This document shows, one piece after another, positions 1 to 8,420 of a stretch of 64,000 nt of DNA; within the stretch, counting starts at the first letter, position 1, and every line of letters starts with the position of its first letter. The DNA is from CALOFP01 sp942492635. Lineage in GTDB: Bacteria; UBP6; UBA1177; CALOFP01. The stretch lies in NCBI GenBank assembly GCA_942492635.1, contig CALOFP010000002.1, positions 1,364,001-1,428,000 of the forward strand, in the 5' to 3' direction. Below the pieces are notes generated by a model. The model had not been told where the DNA came from. It worked only from the letters and a program-made list of their open reading frames with translations, and did no database searches. The translations under genes and the position numbers were made by a program.

Positions 1-2
1 AG

Positions 3-1043
3 CTTCTTGAGGAGAAACCCATCGATGTGGTTGTTTCCGACATGAGAATGCCGGGAATGGACGGGGGAGAACTGCTTACCCGGATTATGGACAGACATCC
101 TGAAGTTATACGTATAATTCTTTCCGGATATTCCGAGCAGGAAATGATAATGAGGACGGTGAGGGCTGCCCATCAGTTTATAGCCAAACCTACCGATTCG
201 GTTACTCTCACCAATACCATCGAGAGAGCTCTGAGACTGCGGGCTGTTCTCTCGAATCAGAGGGTGCGTGAACTTGTCTCGGGGTTTAGAGATATTCCGG
301 CGATGAGCGGAAACTGTTCCGAGCTTATGGAGGAACTGAAAAATCCCGACTGTTCCATAAAGAAAATCGGGAATATTATTTCAAAGGATGTTGTGATAAC
401 CGCGCACATACTGAAGTTGTTGAATTCCGCCTTTTTCGGACTTCCGAGAAAGGTGAAAAGTGTGGAACAGGCGGTCTCTTTTCTCGGAATCAATATCATC
501 AAATCCCTGCTTCTTTACGCCAACCTATTTAAGGGGGTTGATGGTAAAAAAAGCAAGGGTTTTTCAATGGATACGTTTAATCATCACTCCTTTGCCGTCG
601 GCAAAATCGCAAGAAGCATAGCCCTGGACATGAATTCCGACAGAATGCAGGCCGACGACGCCTTCATGTCGGGGATTCTCCATGACATAGGAAAGCTTGT
701 CTTCCTGAACGAAAAAGGAAGTTCGGAGATGCATTGCGATGTAGAGGATAAGGAACGATCCGTCTGGGGTACAACCCATGCGGAGGTCGGAGCATATCTT
801 CTCGGGCTTTGGGGGTTTCAGGATTCTCTTGTGGAAGCTGTTATGTACCACCACAAACCGTCCGATTCACCTGGAGGAAACGAAGCACTTCTTTCCGCAG
901 TGCATTCTGCCGAAGCCATAGTCAATAAGCAGGAAGCAGGTGTCAACAGTATGGATCTCATCTATCTTTCGGAAAACGATCTGCTCAGCAGGATTCCAGA
1001 GTGGACTGAACGATTTTATTCTGAGGGAGGGGAGAATGAATAG
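3..1043 (+). CDS. Response regulator with HDOD output domain (5' end outside window)
   Basis: The reading frame is open to the left edge, so the gene starts upstream; only the second half of the receiver domain is visible. It carries the phospho-acceptor context VVSDMRMPG and the conserved receiver lysine in FIAKPTDS. From about residue 85 of the visible part an HDOD domain follows (DIPAMSG, then AHILKLLNSAFFG), and it retains an HD pair in the segment GILHDIGKLVF. HDOD proteins are HD-related signalling domains, usually without proven hydrolase activity. The stop overlaps the start of the next regulator by 8 bp, so the two are translationally coupled. The partner kinase may be the histidine kinase encoded at 3401-5080; that pairing is an inference from location. 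Confidence 0.88.
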   Translation, partial: LLEEKPIDVVVSDMRMPGMDGGELLTRIMDRHPEVIRIILSGYSEQEMIMRTVRAAHQFIAKPTDSVTLTNTIERALRLRAVLSNQRVRELVSGFRDIPAMSGNCSELMEELKNPDCSIKKIGNIISKDVVITAHILKLLNSAFFGLPRKVKSVEQAVSFLGINIIKSLLLYANLFKGVDGKKSKGFSMDTFNHHSFAVGKIARSIALDMNSDRMQADDAFMSGILHDIGKLVFLNEKGSSEMHCDVEDKERSVWGTTHAEVGAYLLGLWGFQDSLVEAVMYHHKPSDSPGGNEALLSAVHSAEAIVNKQEAGVNSMDLIYLSENDLLSRIPEWTERFYSEGGENE

Positions 1044-2190
1044 AAATGTACTTATCGTGGACGACGATCATGCCGTTCTTAGAGGCTTCAGGCGGTTGTT
1101 GGCGGACGATTACACTTTGACCGTTCATCATGATCCCATGGAGGCTTTGAAGGAGCTGAAGATCAATAAATCATTTGCGGTTGTTGTTTCGGACTATCGG
1201 ATGCCGGGAATAGACGGTACAAGGTTTCTATCGTTTGCCAAAGAACTTGCCCCGGATACGGTTCGGGTCATGCTTACCGGTCATGCTGATCTGGATATGG
1301 CCGTCAATGCGGTAAACAGGGGACATATCTTCCGTTTCCTCACAAAACCCTGCGAAAATGATATGTTCATCTCGGTTCTGAACGATTCCATACACCAGTT
1401 CAGGCTTGTTTCGGTTGAGAAGGAGATGGCGAGAAGGGAGAGAGAACTTCTGGAAAAGACACTTCAGGGAAGCATCAAAGTTCTTGTTCAGATTCTTTCC
1501 CTTACAAAACCGAAACTTTTCGCACAGGCGCAGCAGATTCGAAAGCTGGCAAAAGGAATAGCCGTACGGTTGAATGTAGAAGAGCTTTGGGAAGTTGAGC
1601 TCGCCAGCATGCTTTTCCACATAGGTCTCGTAACACTGCCCCACGATGTTGTCGATCAGTTTTATGAAACTCTTTCGGTAAGTGAGAAGGCTAAGGATAT
1701 GTTTGAAAAGCATCCGGTTATAGCAGAGAAGTTGATATCTCATATTCCGAGACTGGAAAAGATCGCTCGGGGAATCGGGATGCAGCTGTTTCCTCAGGAT
1801 TCTCTCAGAAAAGCGGAGGACAAGAGAGCTGTACTGATATCGAAAATTGTGAAAGTTGCATCGGATTTTAAGATACTCGAACGAAAGCACGATTCTGAAG
1901 CAAGAGCCTTGGAAAAAATGAGATCGACGGTTGAAAGCTATGATTCGGTAATTGTAGATGCTTTGGAGGCCGAGATCCTATCGCTGGATAAAAGTTTTCT
2001 GGTTCGGGAAATTGAAATCAGGGGGCTTTCCCATGGAATGGTATTGGCGGCGGATATTGTTGATGCAAGAGGTAGGCTGATTGTTGCCTCAGGTACGGAG
2101 GTGAGTGAAATGATACGAATGAAACTGCAGAATTTTGAAAAGGTGGGACGATCGCTTACAAAACCGAAAATTCTTGTAAAGGCAAATTGA
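1036..2190 (+). CDS. Response regulator with degenerate HD-GYP domain
   Basis: A receiver domain occupies residues 1-120 (acidic triad IVDDDH, phospho-site VVSDYRMPG, lysine in FLTKPC), followed by a short coiled linker and an RpfG-like region at about 150-310. Here the metal-binding HD doublet of HD-GYP phosphodiesterases reads His-Ile (MLFHIGLV) and no GYP motif is visible, so cyclic-di-GMP hydrolysis is unlikely; the domain is probably a binding or interaction module. The C-terminal ~60 residues (GMVLAADIVDARG) match the tail common to such regulators. I chose ATG 1036 over the upstream in-frame codon at 940 because a GGAGGGGAG ribosome site precedes it and the longer start would lie deep inside the previous gene. 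384 aa. Confidence 0.87.
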   Translation: MNRNVLIVDDDHAVLRGFRRLLADDYTLTVHHDPMEALKELKINKSFAVVVSDYRMPGIDGTRFLSFAKELAPDTVRVMLTGHADLDMAVNAVNRGHIFRFLTKPCENDMFISVLNDSIHQFRLVSVEKEMARRERELLEKTLQGSIKVLVQILSLTKPKLFAQAQQIRKLAKGIAVRLNVEELWEVELASMLFHIGLVTLPHDVVDQFYETLSVSEKAKDMFEKHPVIAEKLISHIPRLEKIARGIGMQLFPQDSLRKAEDKRAVLISKIVKVASDFKILERKHDSEARALEKMRSTVESYDSVIVDALEAEILSLDKSFLVREIEIRGLSHGMVLAADIVDARGRLIVASGTEVSEMIRMKLQNFEKVGRSLTKPKILVKAN

Positions 2191-2202
2191 TTGGAGGAGG
2201 AG

Positions 2203-2424
2203 ATGAAAGCTGAAGAGAGTTTGATTGGAAAGGTATGTCCATTTCCTGTTGTGGAGCTTATAAACAGGGTTGAAAATATGGAAAGCGGAGAGGAGATAAC
2301 GTTTCTCATAGACGATCCTCTTGCGGCGAAGTCGATCCCTGCCGAACTTGAGGAGTTCGGCGATGTTTCCTTTTCCCTGGAGAAACATGAAAAGATCTGG
2401 AAAATTATGGTAAGAATGGATTAG
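2203..2424 (+). CDS. TusA/YeeD-family sulfur carrier protein
   Basis: A 73-aa protein with the TusA hallmark CPFP near its N-terminus (GKVCPFPVVELI); the first cysteine of this motif carries a persulfide in TusA, SirA and YeeD proteins. The remaining sequence has the alpha/beta sandwich pattern of the family (EEITFLIDDPLA...SIPAELEEFG). The start is ATG 2203, preceded by GGAGGAGG; an upstream TTG at 2191 would overlap that ribosome site. It sits directly before the two YeeE/YedE genes, the usual YeeD-YeeE arrangement in which the transporter imports thiosulfate or another sulfur species and the carrier takes up the sulfur. The substrate here is an inference. Confidence 0.88.
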   Translation: MKAEESLIGKVCPFPVVELINRVENMESGEEITFLIDDPLAAKSIPAELEEFGDVSFSLEKHEKIWKIMVRMD

Positions 2425-2434
2425 GGAGTATCTT

Positions 2435-2848
2435 ATGCTCAAAAAAAGTGAATATATGGCGGCGGGATTTGCCCTGCTCAATGTTGCAATGTACTTCTTG
2501 ATACACCGTTTCTGGATCGGCGGCAGCAGTTTTCTGCCCATGATCGGTGAAACGGGGAAAAATGAGGTTTTTCTCTATGCCTTCATTGTGAATGTGGGAT
2601 TGATCATCGGAAGTTTGCTTGGAGCGGTGACGAGCGGTGAGTTTTCGTTGAAAATTCCCAAAAAAAATGATCTTCCCAAAGCAATCGCAGGAGGATTTTT
2701 GATCGGTGTCGGAGTTACCCTTGCTCCGGGAACGTGCACTACCTGTTTCGTTACCGGAATGCCGATGCTTTCGGTTTCCTCCTTTCTTTCCGCCGCAGGA
2801 ATATTCCTGGGCGCATTCATAACATTCAGATTTATGTTCGGGAGGTAG
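2435..2848 (+). CDS. YeeE/YedE-family sulfur transporter, half 1
   Basis: A 137-aa integral membrane protein with about four hydrophobic segments. It shows the YeeE/YedE (DUF395) signature around a conserved cysteine: GGFLIGVGVTLAPGTCTTC, where the cysteine pair is thought to relay sulfur. In Escherichia coli YeeE is a single chain of roughly 350 aa; here the family is split over two adjacent genes, this one and that at 2851, so the functional transporter is probably a heterodimer. The gap to the next gene is 2 bp with a GGAGG ribosome site, so co-translation is expected. It follows the TusA-like carrier by 10 bp. Confidence 0.83.
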   Translation: MLKKSEYMAAGFALLNVAMYFLIHRFWIGGSSFLPMIGETGKNEVFLYAFIVNVGLIIGSLLGAVTSGEFSLKIPKKNDLPKAIAGGFLIGVGVTLAPGTCTTCFVTGMPMLSVSSFLSAAGIFLGAFITFRFMFGR

Positions 2849-2850
2849 AT

Positions 2851-3408
2851 ATGTTGAAGATGCTGATATTTCTACTTTTCGGAATAGGTTTCGGTTACTT
2901 TATTCAGCGGGGAGGAATCTGTTTTTCCCACGGTCTTGCCGAGATATTTCTGGGTAAGGGAAAACGGATTATGAGAATATTCCTGGTGATCTTTACAATC
3001 ACATCAATAGGTTTTTTAGCTTCGGGTTTCTTTTATCCCGAGCTCGGACTCAAGCCGGTAGGTCAGATAAGAGGGTTCGGATTTTTTAATATTCTTTCAG
3101 GTATGATCTTCGGTGCCGGAATCATGCTTTGCGGTGGATGCATTCTCGGCACCCTGAGGCAGATCGGCGAGGGAAATCTGTTCTTTATCGCGGTTCTTCT
3201 TTCATTTATTCCGGGAATGTTTCTCGTAACGAAGGTGATTAATCCGGTTCTGGAAAAGGGCTATCGCGTTGAAAAATTCCTGCTGCCCGACATTTTTCAA
3301 GTAAATCAAATGGTTTTAACTGTGGTTCTTGTAATCATGTCTGTTTTTCTGTTTTTCTCACCCATACTCGCTGTAAGAAAAAAGAGAATCAAAAAGAGAG
3401 ATGGCTAG
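2851..3408 (+). CDS. YeeE/YedE-family sulfur transporter, half 2
   Basis: A 185-aa membrane protein with about five hydrophobic segments. It opens with the second DUF395 cysteine motif (GYFIQRGGICFSHGL) and carries a third near the middle (GAGIMLCGGCILGTLRQIGEGN), the loop typical of YeeE-like thiosulfate channels. I placed the start at ATG 2851 after GGAGG; an in-frame extension to 2734 would run through the preceding gene. Together with 2435-2848 it makes a two-chain YeeE. Its last codons overlap the histidine kinase gene by 8 bp, which ties sulfur transport to the kinase transcriptionally. Confidence 0.83.
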   Translation: MLKMLIFLLFGIGFGYFIQRGGICFSHGLAEIFLGKGKRIMRIFLVIFTITSIGFLASGFFYPELGLKPVGQIRGFGFFNILSGMIFGAGIMLCGGCILGTLRQIGEGNLFFIAVLLSFIPGMFLVTKVINPVLEKGYRVEKFLLPDIFQVNQMVLTVVLVIMSVFLFFSPILAVRKKRIKKRDG

Positions 3409-5080
3409 TGAAAACCTCGACATAAAAAAACTTTCCGATCGTGCACTTCGGATTTTTGAGGAAAGAAACAGTGCGCTTCGAATTCTCTACGACACAATCA
3501 TTGAGGTTGAGCTTGCCCCCGATTCAGGTATTTTCCCGATCATTCTTAAGAACCTGAAAAAATTGACGGATGGTGAAATTGCCTTGATTGCATCTTTTCA
3601 GAAAGAGTACAGTTGCCTGAAACTTGAGTATTCGGATCCTCAATCATTGATAGAGGGTGTTTCGGAGAAGAGCAGGGTTCTCGATGAGGGTATTCTTGGT
3701 GAGTTGTTGAGGACAAAGATTCAAAGTTGTTCGGAGCATCAATGCTGTATTCCGGGTCTGTTCACCCTTACGGTTCCTTCTGTTTATCTGGATGAGGAGA
3801 AATACAGATGGTACAGACTCTGTTTTGTCTATAAGGAGAAACTCGTTGCCGTTGCCGCCATTGCCAAAGATCTGAAAAAAAGGATGAAGGTGAAGGATAT
3901 TGTTGAAACTTTTCTCAACATCTCATCAATAATGCTGGAGCGAGTTTACACATCCGAGGATTTGAAGCGCAGCAGGATGAGGTACAAAGCTGTTGTGGAG
4001 GATCAGGATGATCTCATAGCCCGGTTCCTTCCCTCCGGAGAGATTACATTTTCGAACCTTGCTTTCAGGAGGCGTTTTGATGTCGAGAAAAAGGGCTTTT
4101 CGGAGATCTTCAATGATGGAAATCGAAAAGTCGTAGAAGAAATTCTCTCTACTGTCTCCAGAGAAAATCCAGTGGTTTTCAGGGAAATCACTCCGGATGG
4201 AAGTGGAATCTGGCTTCATCTGGGTATCAGGGGGCTTTACAACGCGGCCGGAGAACTGATCGAGTACCAGGCTGTCGGGCGCGACATCACGGAATTGAAA
4301 GAGATGGAAGTGAAGATGCGTCAGTCACAGAAGATGGAGGCCGTAGCGACACTTTCTGCGGGTATAGCCCATGAGATAAACACACCGCTTCAGTACATTC
4401 TCAACAATGTCTCTTTTTTCGAGCAGAGTTTCAAAACTATGATGGAAATCTTTAAAAATTCAGCTGAACCTTCTTCGGAATGCTGTAAGAAGATAGCATT
4501 TTTAAAGGAGGAGATACCATTTTCCATTCAGGATGCCCTTGAAGGTATTACGAAGGTAAAAGAGATCGTTGAGGCGATGAAGATTTTTTCAAATGTAAAT
4601 GGAGAGGGGATTCAGATCGCAAATCTGAACAAGGCGATAGAATCGGCGGTTGTCGTGTCGGGTAACATATGGAAGGATAATGCGAGAATTGATCTGAAGC
4701 TTGATCGAACTCTTCCTGCCATCAGGTGTCATGTGGATGATATTAACCAGGTTCTTCTCAATCTCATTATCAATGCCTCCGATGCTATCAGGGAGAGAAA
4801 GGAGATCGACCCTATGAGAGAGGGCGTTATTACGATAAGGACAGGTCATCAAAATGATGAGATATTTTTCGAAGTGGGAGACAACGGAACCGGAATTGAT
4901 CCCTGTATAAGGGACAGAGTTTTTGACATGTTCTTCACGACTAAGCCAGTGGGAAAGGGTACGGGTACAGGTCTTGCCTACTGCCATGATGTTGTGGTTA
5001 AACGTCATGGCGGTTCAATTAAAATTTACGGTACACCTGAAGGTGGTGCCGGTTTTCGGGTACTCTTACCTATCTCTTGA
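3401..5080 (+). CDS. PAS-containing sensor histidine kinase
   Basis: A 559-aa soluble kinase with no clear membrane segment. An N-terminal GAF-like region (about 20-190), a PAS domain (about 195-305, ending in the PAC-like phrase YQAVGRDITELK), a dimerisation and phospho-acceptor H-box (GIAHEINTPLQYI, His near residue 325) and a C-terminal ATPase domain with N-box (NLIINASDAI), G1 box (DNGTGID) and F/G2 boxes (FFTTKPVGKGTGTGL) are all visible and intact. There is no fused receiver, so the phosphoryl group must go to a separate regulator, plausibly one of the two encoded at 3-2190. It overlaps the YeeE gene by 8 bp. The signal sensed cannot be read from the sequence; the operon suggests a sulfur or redox cue. 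Confidence 0.92.
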   Translation: MASENLDIKKLSDRALRIFEERNSALRILYDTIIEVELAPDSGIFPIILKNLKKLTDGEIALIASFQKEYSCLKLEYSDPQSLIEGVSEKSRVLDEGILGELLRTKIQSCSEHQCCIPGLFTLTVPSVYLDEEKYRWYRLCFVYKEKLVAVAAIAKDLKKRMKVKDIVETFLNISSIMLERVYTSEDLKRSRMRYKAVVEDQDDLIARFLPSGEITFSNLAFRRRFDVEKKGFSEIFNDGNRKVVEEILSTVSRENPVVFREITPDGSGIWLHLGIRGLYNAAGELIEYQAVGRDITELKEMEVKMRQSQKMEAVATLSAGIAHEINTPLQYILNNVSFFEQSFKTMMEIFKNSAEPSSECCKKIAFLKEEIPFSIQDALEGITKVKEIVEAMKIFSNVNGEGIQIANLNKAIESAVVVSGNIWKDNARIDLKLDRTLPAIRCHVDDINQVLLNLIINASDAIRERKEIDPMREGVITIRTGHQNDEIFFEVGDNGTGIDPCIRDRVFDMFFTTKPVGKGTGTGLAYCHDVVVKRHGGSIKIYGTPEGGAGFRVLLPIS

Positions 5081-5103
5081 AAATCCTCTGACCAATCCCG
5101 TAG

Positions 5104-5123
5104 AGACTTAGCATGCTACGTCT
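5104..5123 (+). repeat. Dispersed palindrome, copy 1 (GAGACGTAGC family)
   Basis: AGACTTAGCATGCTACGTCT is an imperfect dyad with one mismatch. The same palindrome recurs at 15092, 17725 and about 23475. It lies between the convergent kinase and spmAB-like genes and could act as a transcription stop or simply be a mobile-element trace. The rest of the 233-bp gap (5081-5313) holds no gene I can recognise. Confidence 0.7.
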
Positions 5124-5313
5124 TGATCTGTAGGTAATATCAAATTTGTTGTGGTAGCATCGACAACCCAAAGCCGCGTGAAACGATTCTAGCGGTGTGT
5201 GTAAACGCATCGATATGGGATTTAACTATCTCCCAAAAACAGGAACGGGTGACACGGTTTGATGGGAGCGATGCTCTATTAAGGTTTCAGAACAAATGGA
5301 AATTGAAGCTGGA

Positions 5314-6606
5314 TTACATGGAAAAGAACATGTGGCTGAAAATCAGCGCTGCAAGAATTCCTGCACCGTCTGCAAGGAGTGCCGCAGGCAGTGCGTGTCT
5401 TGTTCTTTTAATTCCCACTGCACCGAAGTATACGGCAAGAACGTAGAATGTCGTTTCCGTCGATCCCTGCATTGTCGATACGAGGAAGCTGAGGAACGAA
5501 TCGGGTGCCGCACTGACGGTTTCCGACATGATTCCGAATGCTCCGCTTCCTGAAAGAGGTCTTATGAGCGCCATCGGAAGCGCTTCTGCGGGCATTCCTA
5601 TCATTGATGTTATTGGTGAAATCAGTTGAGTCATTATTTCAAGGGCACCGCTTGCCCTGAACATTCCGATCGCTACGAATATTGCGACAAGAAATGGTAT
5701 TATCCTCACTGCGATCTGGAATCCCTCTTTTGCTCCGTCCGTCATCGCTTCATAAACTTTGACTCCGCGAAGATAGCCGAAGAGAAGAAACCCGGCCATG
5801 AGAAGCGGGATAAGGCAGCCGGTCATCGCGGTGGCGCTTTCCTTGAACGAGAAGGCATGATCTGATGCGATCACCGATCTTACGAATCCTCCGGTGAGAA
5901 GAATAAGAAAGAGTGAGGCTCCGGCTTTTCCCAATTTCCCGGGAGGTGTCAGAGCGGTTGTTTCTGATTCTTCCGTAGATTCTGATGTGGTCTCTTCAGA
6001 AAGAGTCGGAATCGAGCTTTTTCTTCTTGATAGTAGCTTGGCTGCTGCAATTGCGACGGTTGTCGATACTACGGTTGCAAGAATCGAGGGGATGAGGATG
6101 GCGGATGGATCGGTTGCACCAGCCGCGGCCCTGATGGTTATGACTCCAAGTGGAAGGAGCGTCACGGAGGAGGTGTTTATCGCAAGAAAGAGACACATGG
6201 CATCCGTCGCCGTTTCCTTTTCCGGATTGATCTTATCCAGCTCCTGCATCGCCTTTATTCCCATTGGTGTTGCTGCGTTTCCAAGCCCGAGGGCGTTTGC
6301 CGATATGTTCATCAGCATTGCGCTCATGGCTGGGTGATTTTCAGGAACGTCGGGAAAAAGCCTTTTCATTACGGGCCTTATCAGCTTCGCAATTGCCTTC
6401 ATTGCGCCAGCCTCTTCAACAACCTTCATGATTCCGAGCCAGAGAGCCATGGCTCCGACCATTCCGATGGCAAGTGTCACCGCGCTTTTGGCGGAATCGA
6501 AACTTGCCTTCGTAATTTCATCCATTCTGCCCAGCCAGGATGCAGTCAGGACGCTTAAAAGGATTATGGAAAGCCAGATAGCGTTTATCGGGGAACTTTT
6601 TTTCAT
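5314..6606 (-). CDS. SpmA-SpmB fusion, nucleoside-recognition-domain membrane protein
   Basis: A 430-aa polytopic membrane protein. The N-terminal half resembles spore maturation protein A (segments VGAMALWLGIMK, NISANALGLGNAATPMG, AINTSSVTLLPLGVITIR) and the C-terminal half resembles SpmB (ILLTGGFVRS, IIPFLVAIFVAIGMFRASGALE, PLSGSGAFGIMSE). Both halves carry the nucleoside-recognition (Gate) domain. SpmA and SpmB are separate in Bacillus, where they help dehydrate the spore core; fused forms are common in non-sporulating Gram-negatives, where the role is unknown and may be transport. Start ATG 6606 is chosen because GGAGGT lies 6 bp upstream; a start at 6627 would swallow this site. It stands alone, divergent from rseC. 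Confidence 0.86.
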   Translation of the reverse strand: MKKSSPINAIWLSIILLSVLTASWLGRMDEITKASFDSAKSAVTLAIGMVGAMALWLGIMKVVEEAGAMKAIAKLIRPVMKRLFPDVPENHPAMSAMLMNISANALGLGNAATPMGIKAMQELDKINPEKETATDAMCLFLAINTSSVTLLPLGVITIRAAAGATDPSAILIPSILATVVSTTVAIAAAKLLSRRKSSIPTLSEETTSESTEESETTALTPPGKLGKAGASLFLILLTGGFVRSVIASDHAFSFKESATAMTGCLIPLLMAGFLLFGYLRGVKVYEAMTDGAKEGFQIAVRIIPFLVAIFVAIGMFRASGALEIMTQLISPITSMIGMPAEALPMALIRPLSGSGAFGIMSETVSAAPDSFLSFLVSTMQGSTETTFYVLAVYFGAVGIKRTRHALPAALLADGAGILAALIFSHMFFSM

Positions 6607-7047
6607 AAATACCTCCTTTTCGCCCAATTATAAGTTGGTTTTCGGAGGGATCAAGTTTGTTTAAAAATTAATATTCATGAGTGAAATTTGATGGCGAAAA
6701 GGCTGATGTGACTTTGCATTGGAAAACGATAGCTAAATGAATCGTTATGTATTTGAATCGGTGTTTGAATTGAACGATTTTTAAGGGGCTTCTGTGAATC
6801 AACGCGAGTGTTAAAAAATTAACAGTGTGAATGATTTAACGGTGGTGTTTAAGTGGTTGATTTTAAAGGTTAAAGTCTTGGAAAAGCTGCGGTTTTTGTA
6901 AGGTGTTTCGACCTGTGATGAAATTTGTATTAGAGGTTTAATTGAACAATGTTTAACTTATTATATTTTTGTCTGCAGTTTTATTGACAAAGAATTCATT
7001 TTTTAGTAGTTATGGTGTGGCATTGACTAAAGGAAATTCCAGTTTCA
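6607..7047. promoter_or_regulatory. Divergent intergenic region upstream of rseC-rnf
   Basis: A 441-bp A+T-rich gap without a coding sequence. It must hold the promoters for spmAB (minus) and rseC-rnf (plus). Visible candidates on the plus strand are TTGAAC at 6942 with TATTTT at 6964 (spacer 16) and a consensus -35 TTGACA at 6984, but the latter has no good -10 at 16-18 bp. A perfect dyad, TGTTAA-N4-TTAACA, lies at 6809-6824 and looks like an operator for a dimeric regulator; its owner is unknown. Confidence 0.4.
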
Positions 7048-7485
7048 ATGAATGATAAAAAGGTAACACACGAAGGTATAGTAAAGCGGGTTGAAGGACG
7101 CACCGTTTTTGTTCACATTCAAGCTCAGAGCGCCTGCGCAAAGTGCCATGCCAGAAGTGTATGCGGTGCCTCGGATAAGGCGGATAAGGTGATAGAGGCT
7201 GTCAGCGAAGAGGATCTTCAGCCGGGAGACAGGGTAGTTGTGGAGATCGAGCCCCGAATGGGCTGGTTGGCGGTACTCTACTCGTTCGTAATCCCTTTCC
7301 TCATTCTCGCTACCGTTTTATTTTCCGTAGTCTATTTCACAGGCAGCGAACCGCTCGGAGCGGGGCTCGGACTTGTTTCCCTGGTTCCGTACTACTTCGT
7401 TCTCTTTCTTCTCAGGAAGAAGATGGCTAAACAGTTCAACTTTACAGCAACAAAGATCAATAGCGATAAGAGAGGTGAAAAGTGA
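7048..7485 (+). CDS. rseC: RseC/MucC-family protein (Rnf-associated)
   Basis: A 145-aa protein of the RseC/MucC (SoxR-reducing) family. The N-terminal ~75 residues form a soluble domain with a four-cysteine cluster (SACAKCHARSVCGAS) that could bind iron-sulfur or another metal; two transmembrane helices follow (WLAVLYSFVIPFLILATVLF and the segment ending PYYFVLFLLR). In Bacteroidetes and others rseC stands directly before rnfB, as here, and such proteins are thought to help assemble or regulate Rnf or to link it to SoxR reduction. The stop codon overlaps the GTG start of rnfB by 4 bp. Confidence 0.88.
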   Translation: MNDKKVTHEGIVKRVEGRTVFVHIQAQSACAKCHARSVCGASDKADKVIEAVSEEDLQPGDRVVVEIEPRMGWLAVLYSFVIPFLILATVLFSVVYFTGSEPLGAGLGLVSLVPYYFVLFLLRKKMAKQFNFTATKINSDKRGEK

Positions 7486-8402
7486 GTTCCATTATTCTCT
7501 ATTCCGTAATCTCCCTCGGGGGTGTCGCGGCGTTTGCAGCGGTTACCCTCTTTTTTATTGCCAAGAAGTTCCATGTCGAGGAGGATCCCCGAATCGACGA
7601 AGTGACAGAGCTTCTTCCCGGCGCCAACTGCGGCGGATGCGGTTATCCGGGATGCCGGGGTTTCGCCGAAAAACTTGTCGAAGCGGCCGATACAGGTGAT
7701 ATCTCCGCTTTCATGTGTCCTCCGGGAGGATCGGACACCATGGCGGCTGTCGGAAAGTTCCTCGGTCTTGAAGTTGCTGCGGCTGAGCCCACAATCGCAG
7801 TTGTTCACTGCGGCGGAGATAACGAAAAGGCTCCGAGGAAACTCAGCTACGACGGACCTTCCAAATGTTCAGTCGCCCACACTCTCTTCAACGGAGAAAA
7901 GGGTTGCGCCTACGGATGTCTCGGGCTCGGAGACTGCGTAACAGCCTGCGATTTCGATGCGATCTACATCGATGAAAAAACGCTTCTTCCCGTTGTTTCG
8001 GAAGAGAAGTGTGTAAGCTGCGGAGCATGTGTTACAGCCTGCCCCAGAAACATAATCGATATCAGACCGAAGGGGCGCAGAGGCAGAAGAGTCTGGATCA
8101 ATTGCTGCAGCCATGACAAGGGTGCCGTTGCAATGAAGGCCTGTAAGGCGGCATGTATCGGATGTGGAAAGTGCGTTCGTGAATGCCCGGAAAAGATTCA
8201 GGCGATCCGCCTCGAGAACAACCTTGCCATTATCGATCCCGGTAAGTGCATAGCCTGCGGAAAGTGCGTAAACGTCTGTCCGACAGGAGCAATAAAGGCG
8301 AGCTTCGATGTTCCGAAGCCGAAACCGAAACCGGCGGCTTCCGAAAAACCTGCAGCTCCTGAAAAAGAGGCTGCTCCCGAAAAGAAAGATAGTAACAGTT
8401 AA
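7482..8402 (+). CDS. rnfB: Rnf electron transport complex subunit B
   Basis: A 306-aa iron-sulfur subunit. An N-terminal membrane anchor is followed by the Fe-S (4Fe-4S) domain with NCGGCGYPGC and a later cysteine (MCPPGG), a middle ferredoxin-like region with GCLGLGDC and CVSCGACVTACP, and a C-terminal pair of 4Fe-4S motifs (CIGCGKCVRECP, CIACGKCVNVCP). A Pro/Lys/Ala/Glu-rich tail of about 30 residues ends the protein. RnfB receives electrons from reduced ferredoxin. The start is GTG at 7482, inside the rseC stop, which fixes the reading and indicates translational coupling. Confidence 0.96.
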   Translation: MSSIILYSVISLGGVAAFAAVTLFFIAKKFHVEEDPRIDEVTELLPGANCGGCGYPGCRGFAEKLVEAADTGDISAFMCPPGGSDTMAAVGKFLGLEVAAAEPTIAVVHCGGDNEKAPRKLSYDGPSKCSVAHTLFNGEKGCAYGCLGLGDCVTACDFDAIYIDEKTLLPVVSEEKCVSCGACVTACPRNIIDIRPKGRRGRRVWINCCSHDKGAVAMKACKAACIGCGKCVRECPEKIQAIRLENNLAIIDPGKCIACGKCVNVCPTGAIKASFDVPKPKPKPAASEKPAAPEKEAAPEKKDSNS

Positions 8403-8420
8403 TATTTAGAGGAGAGAGCA

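Noticed and set aside
5195..5446. Plus-strand frames near 5.2-5.5 kb
   Set aside because: They overlap the 3' end of the well-supported SpmA-SpmB fusion in antisense and resemble nothing.
6984..7016. Consensus promoter TTGACA ... TATGGT before rseC
   Set aside because: The spacer is 21 bp, too long for a normal sigma-70 promoter, so it is only mentioned in the regulatory region entry.
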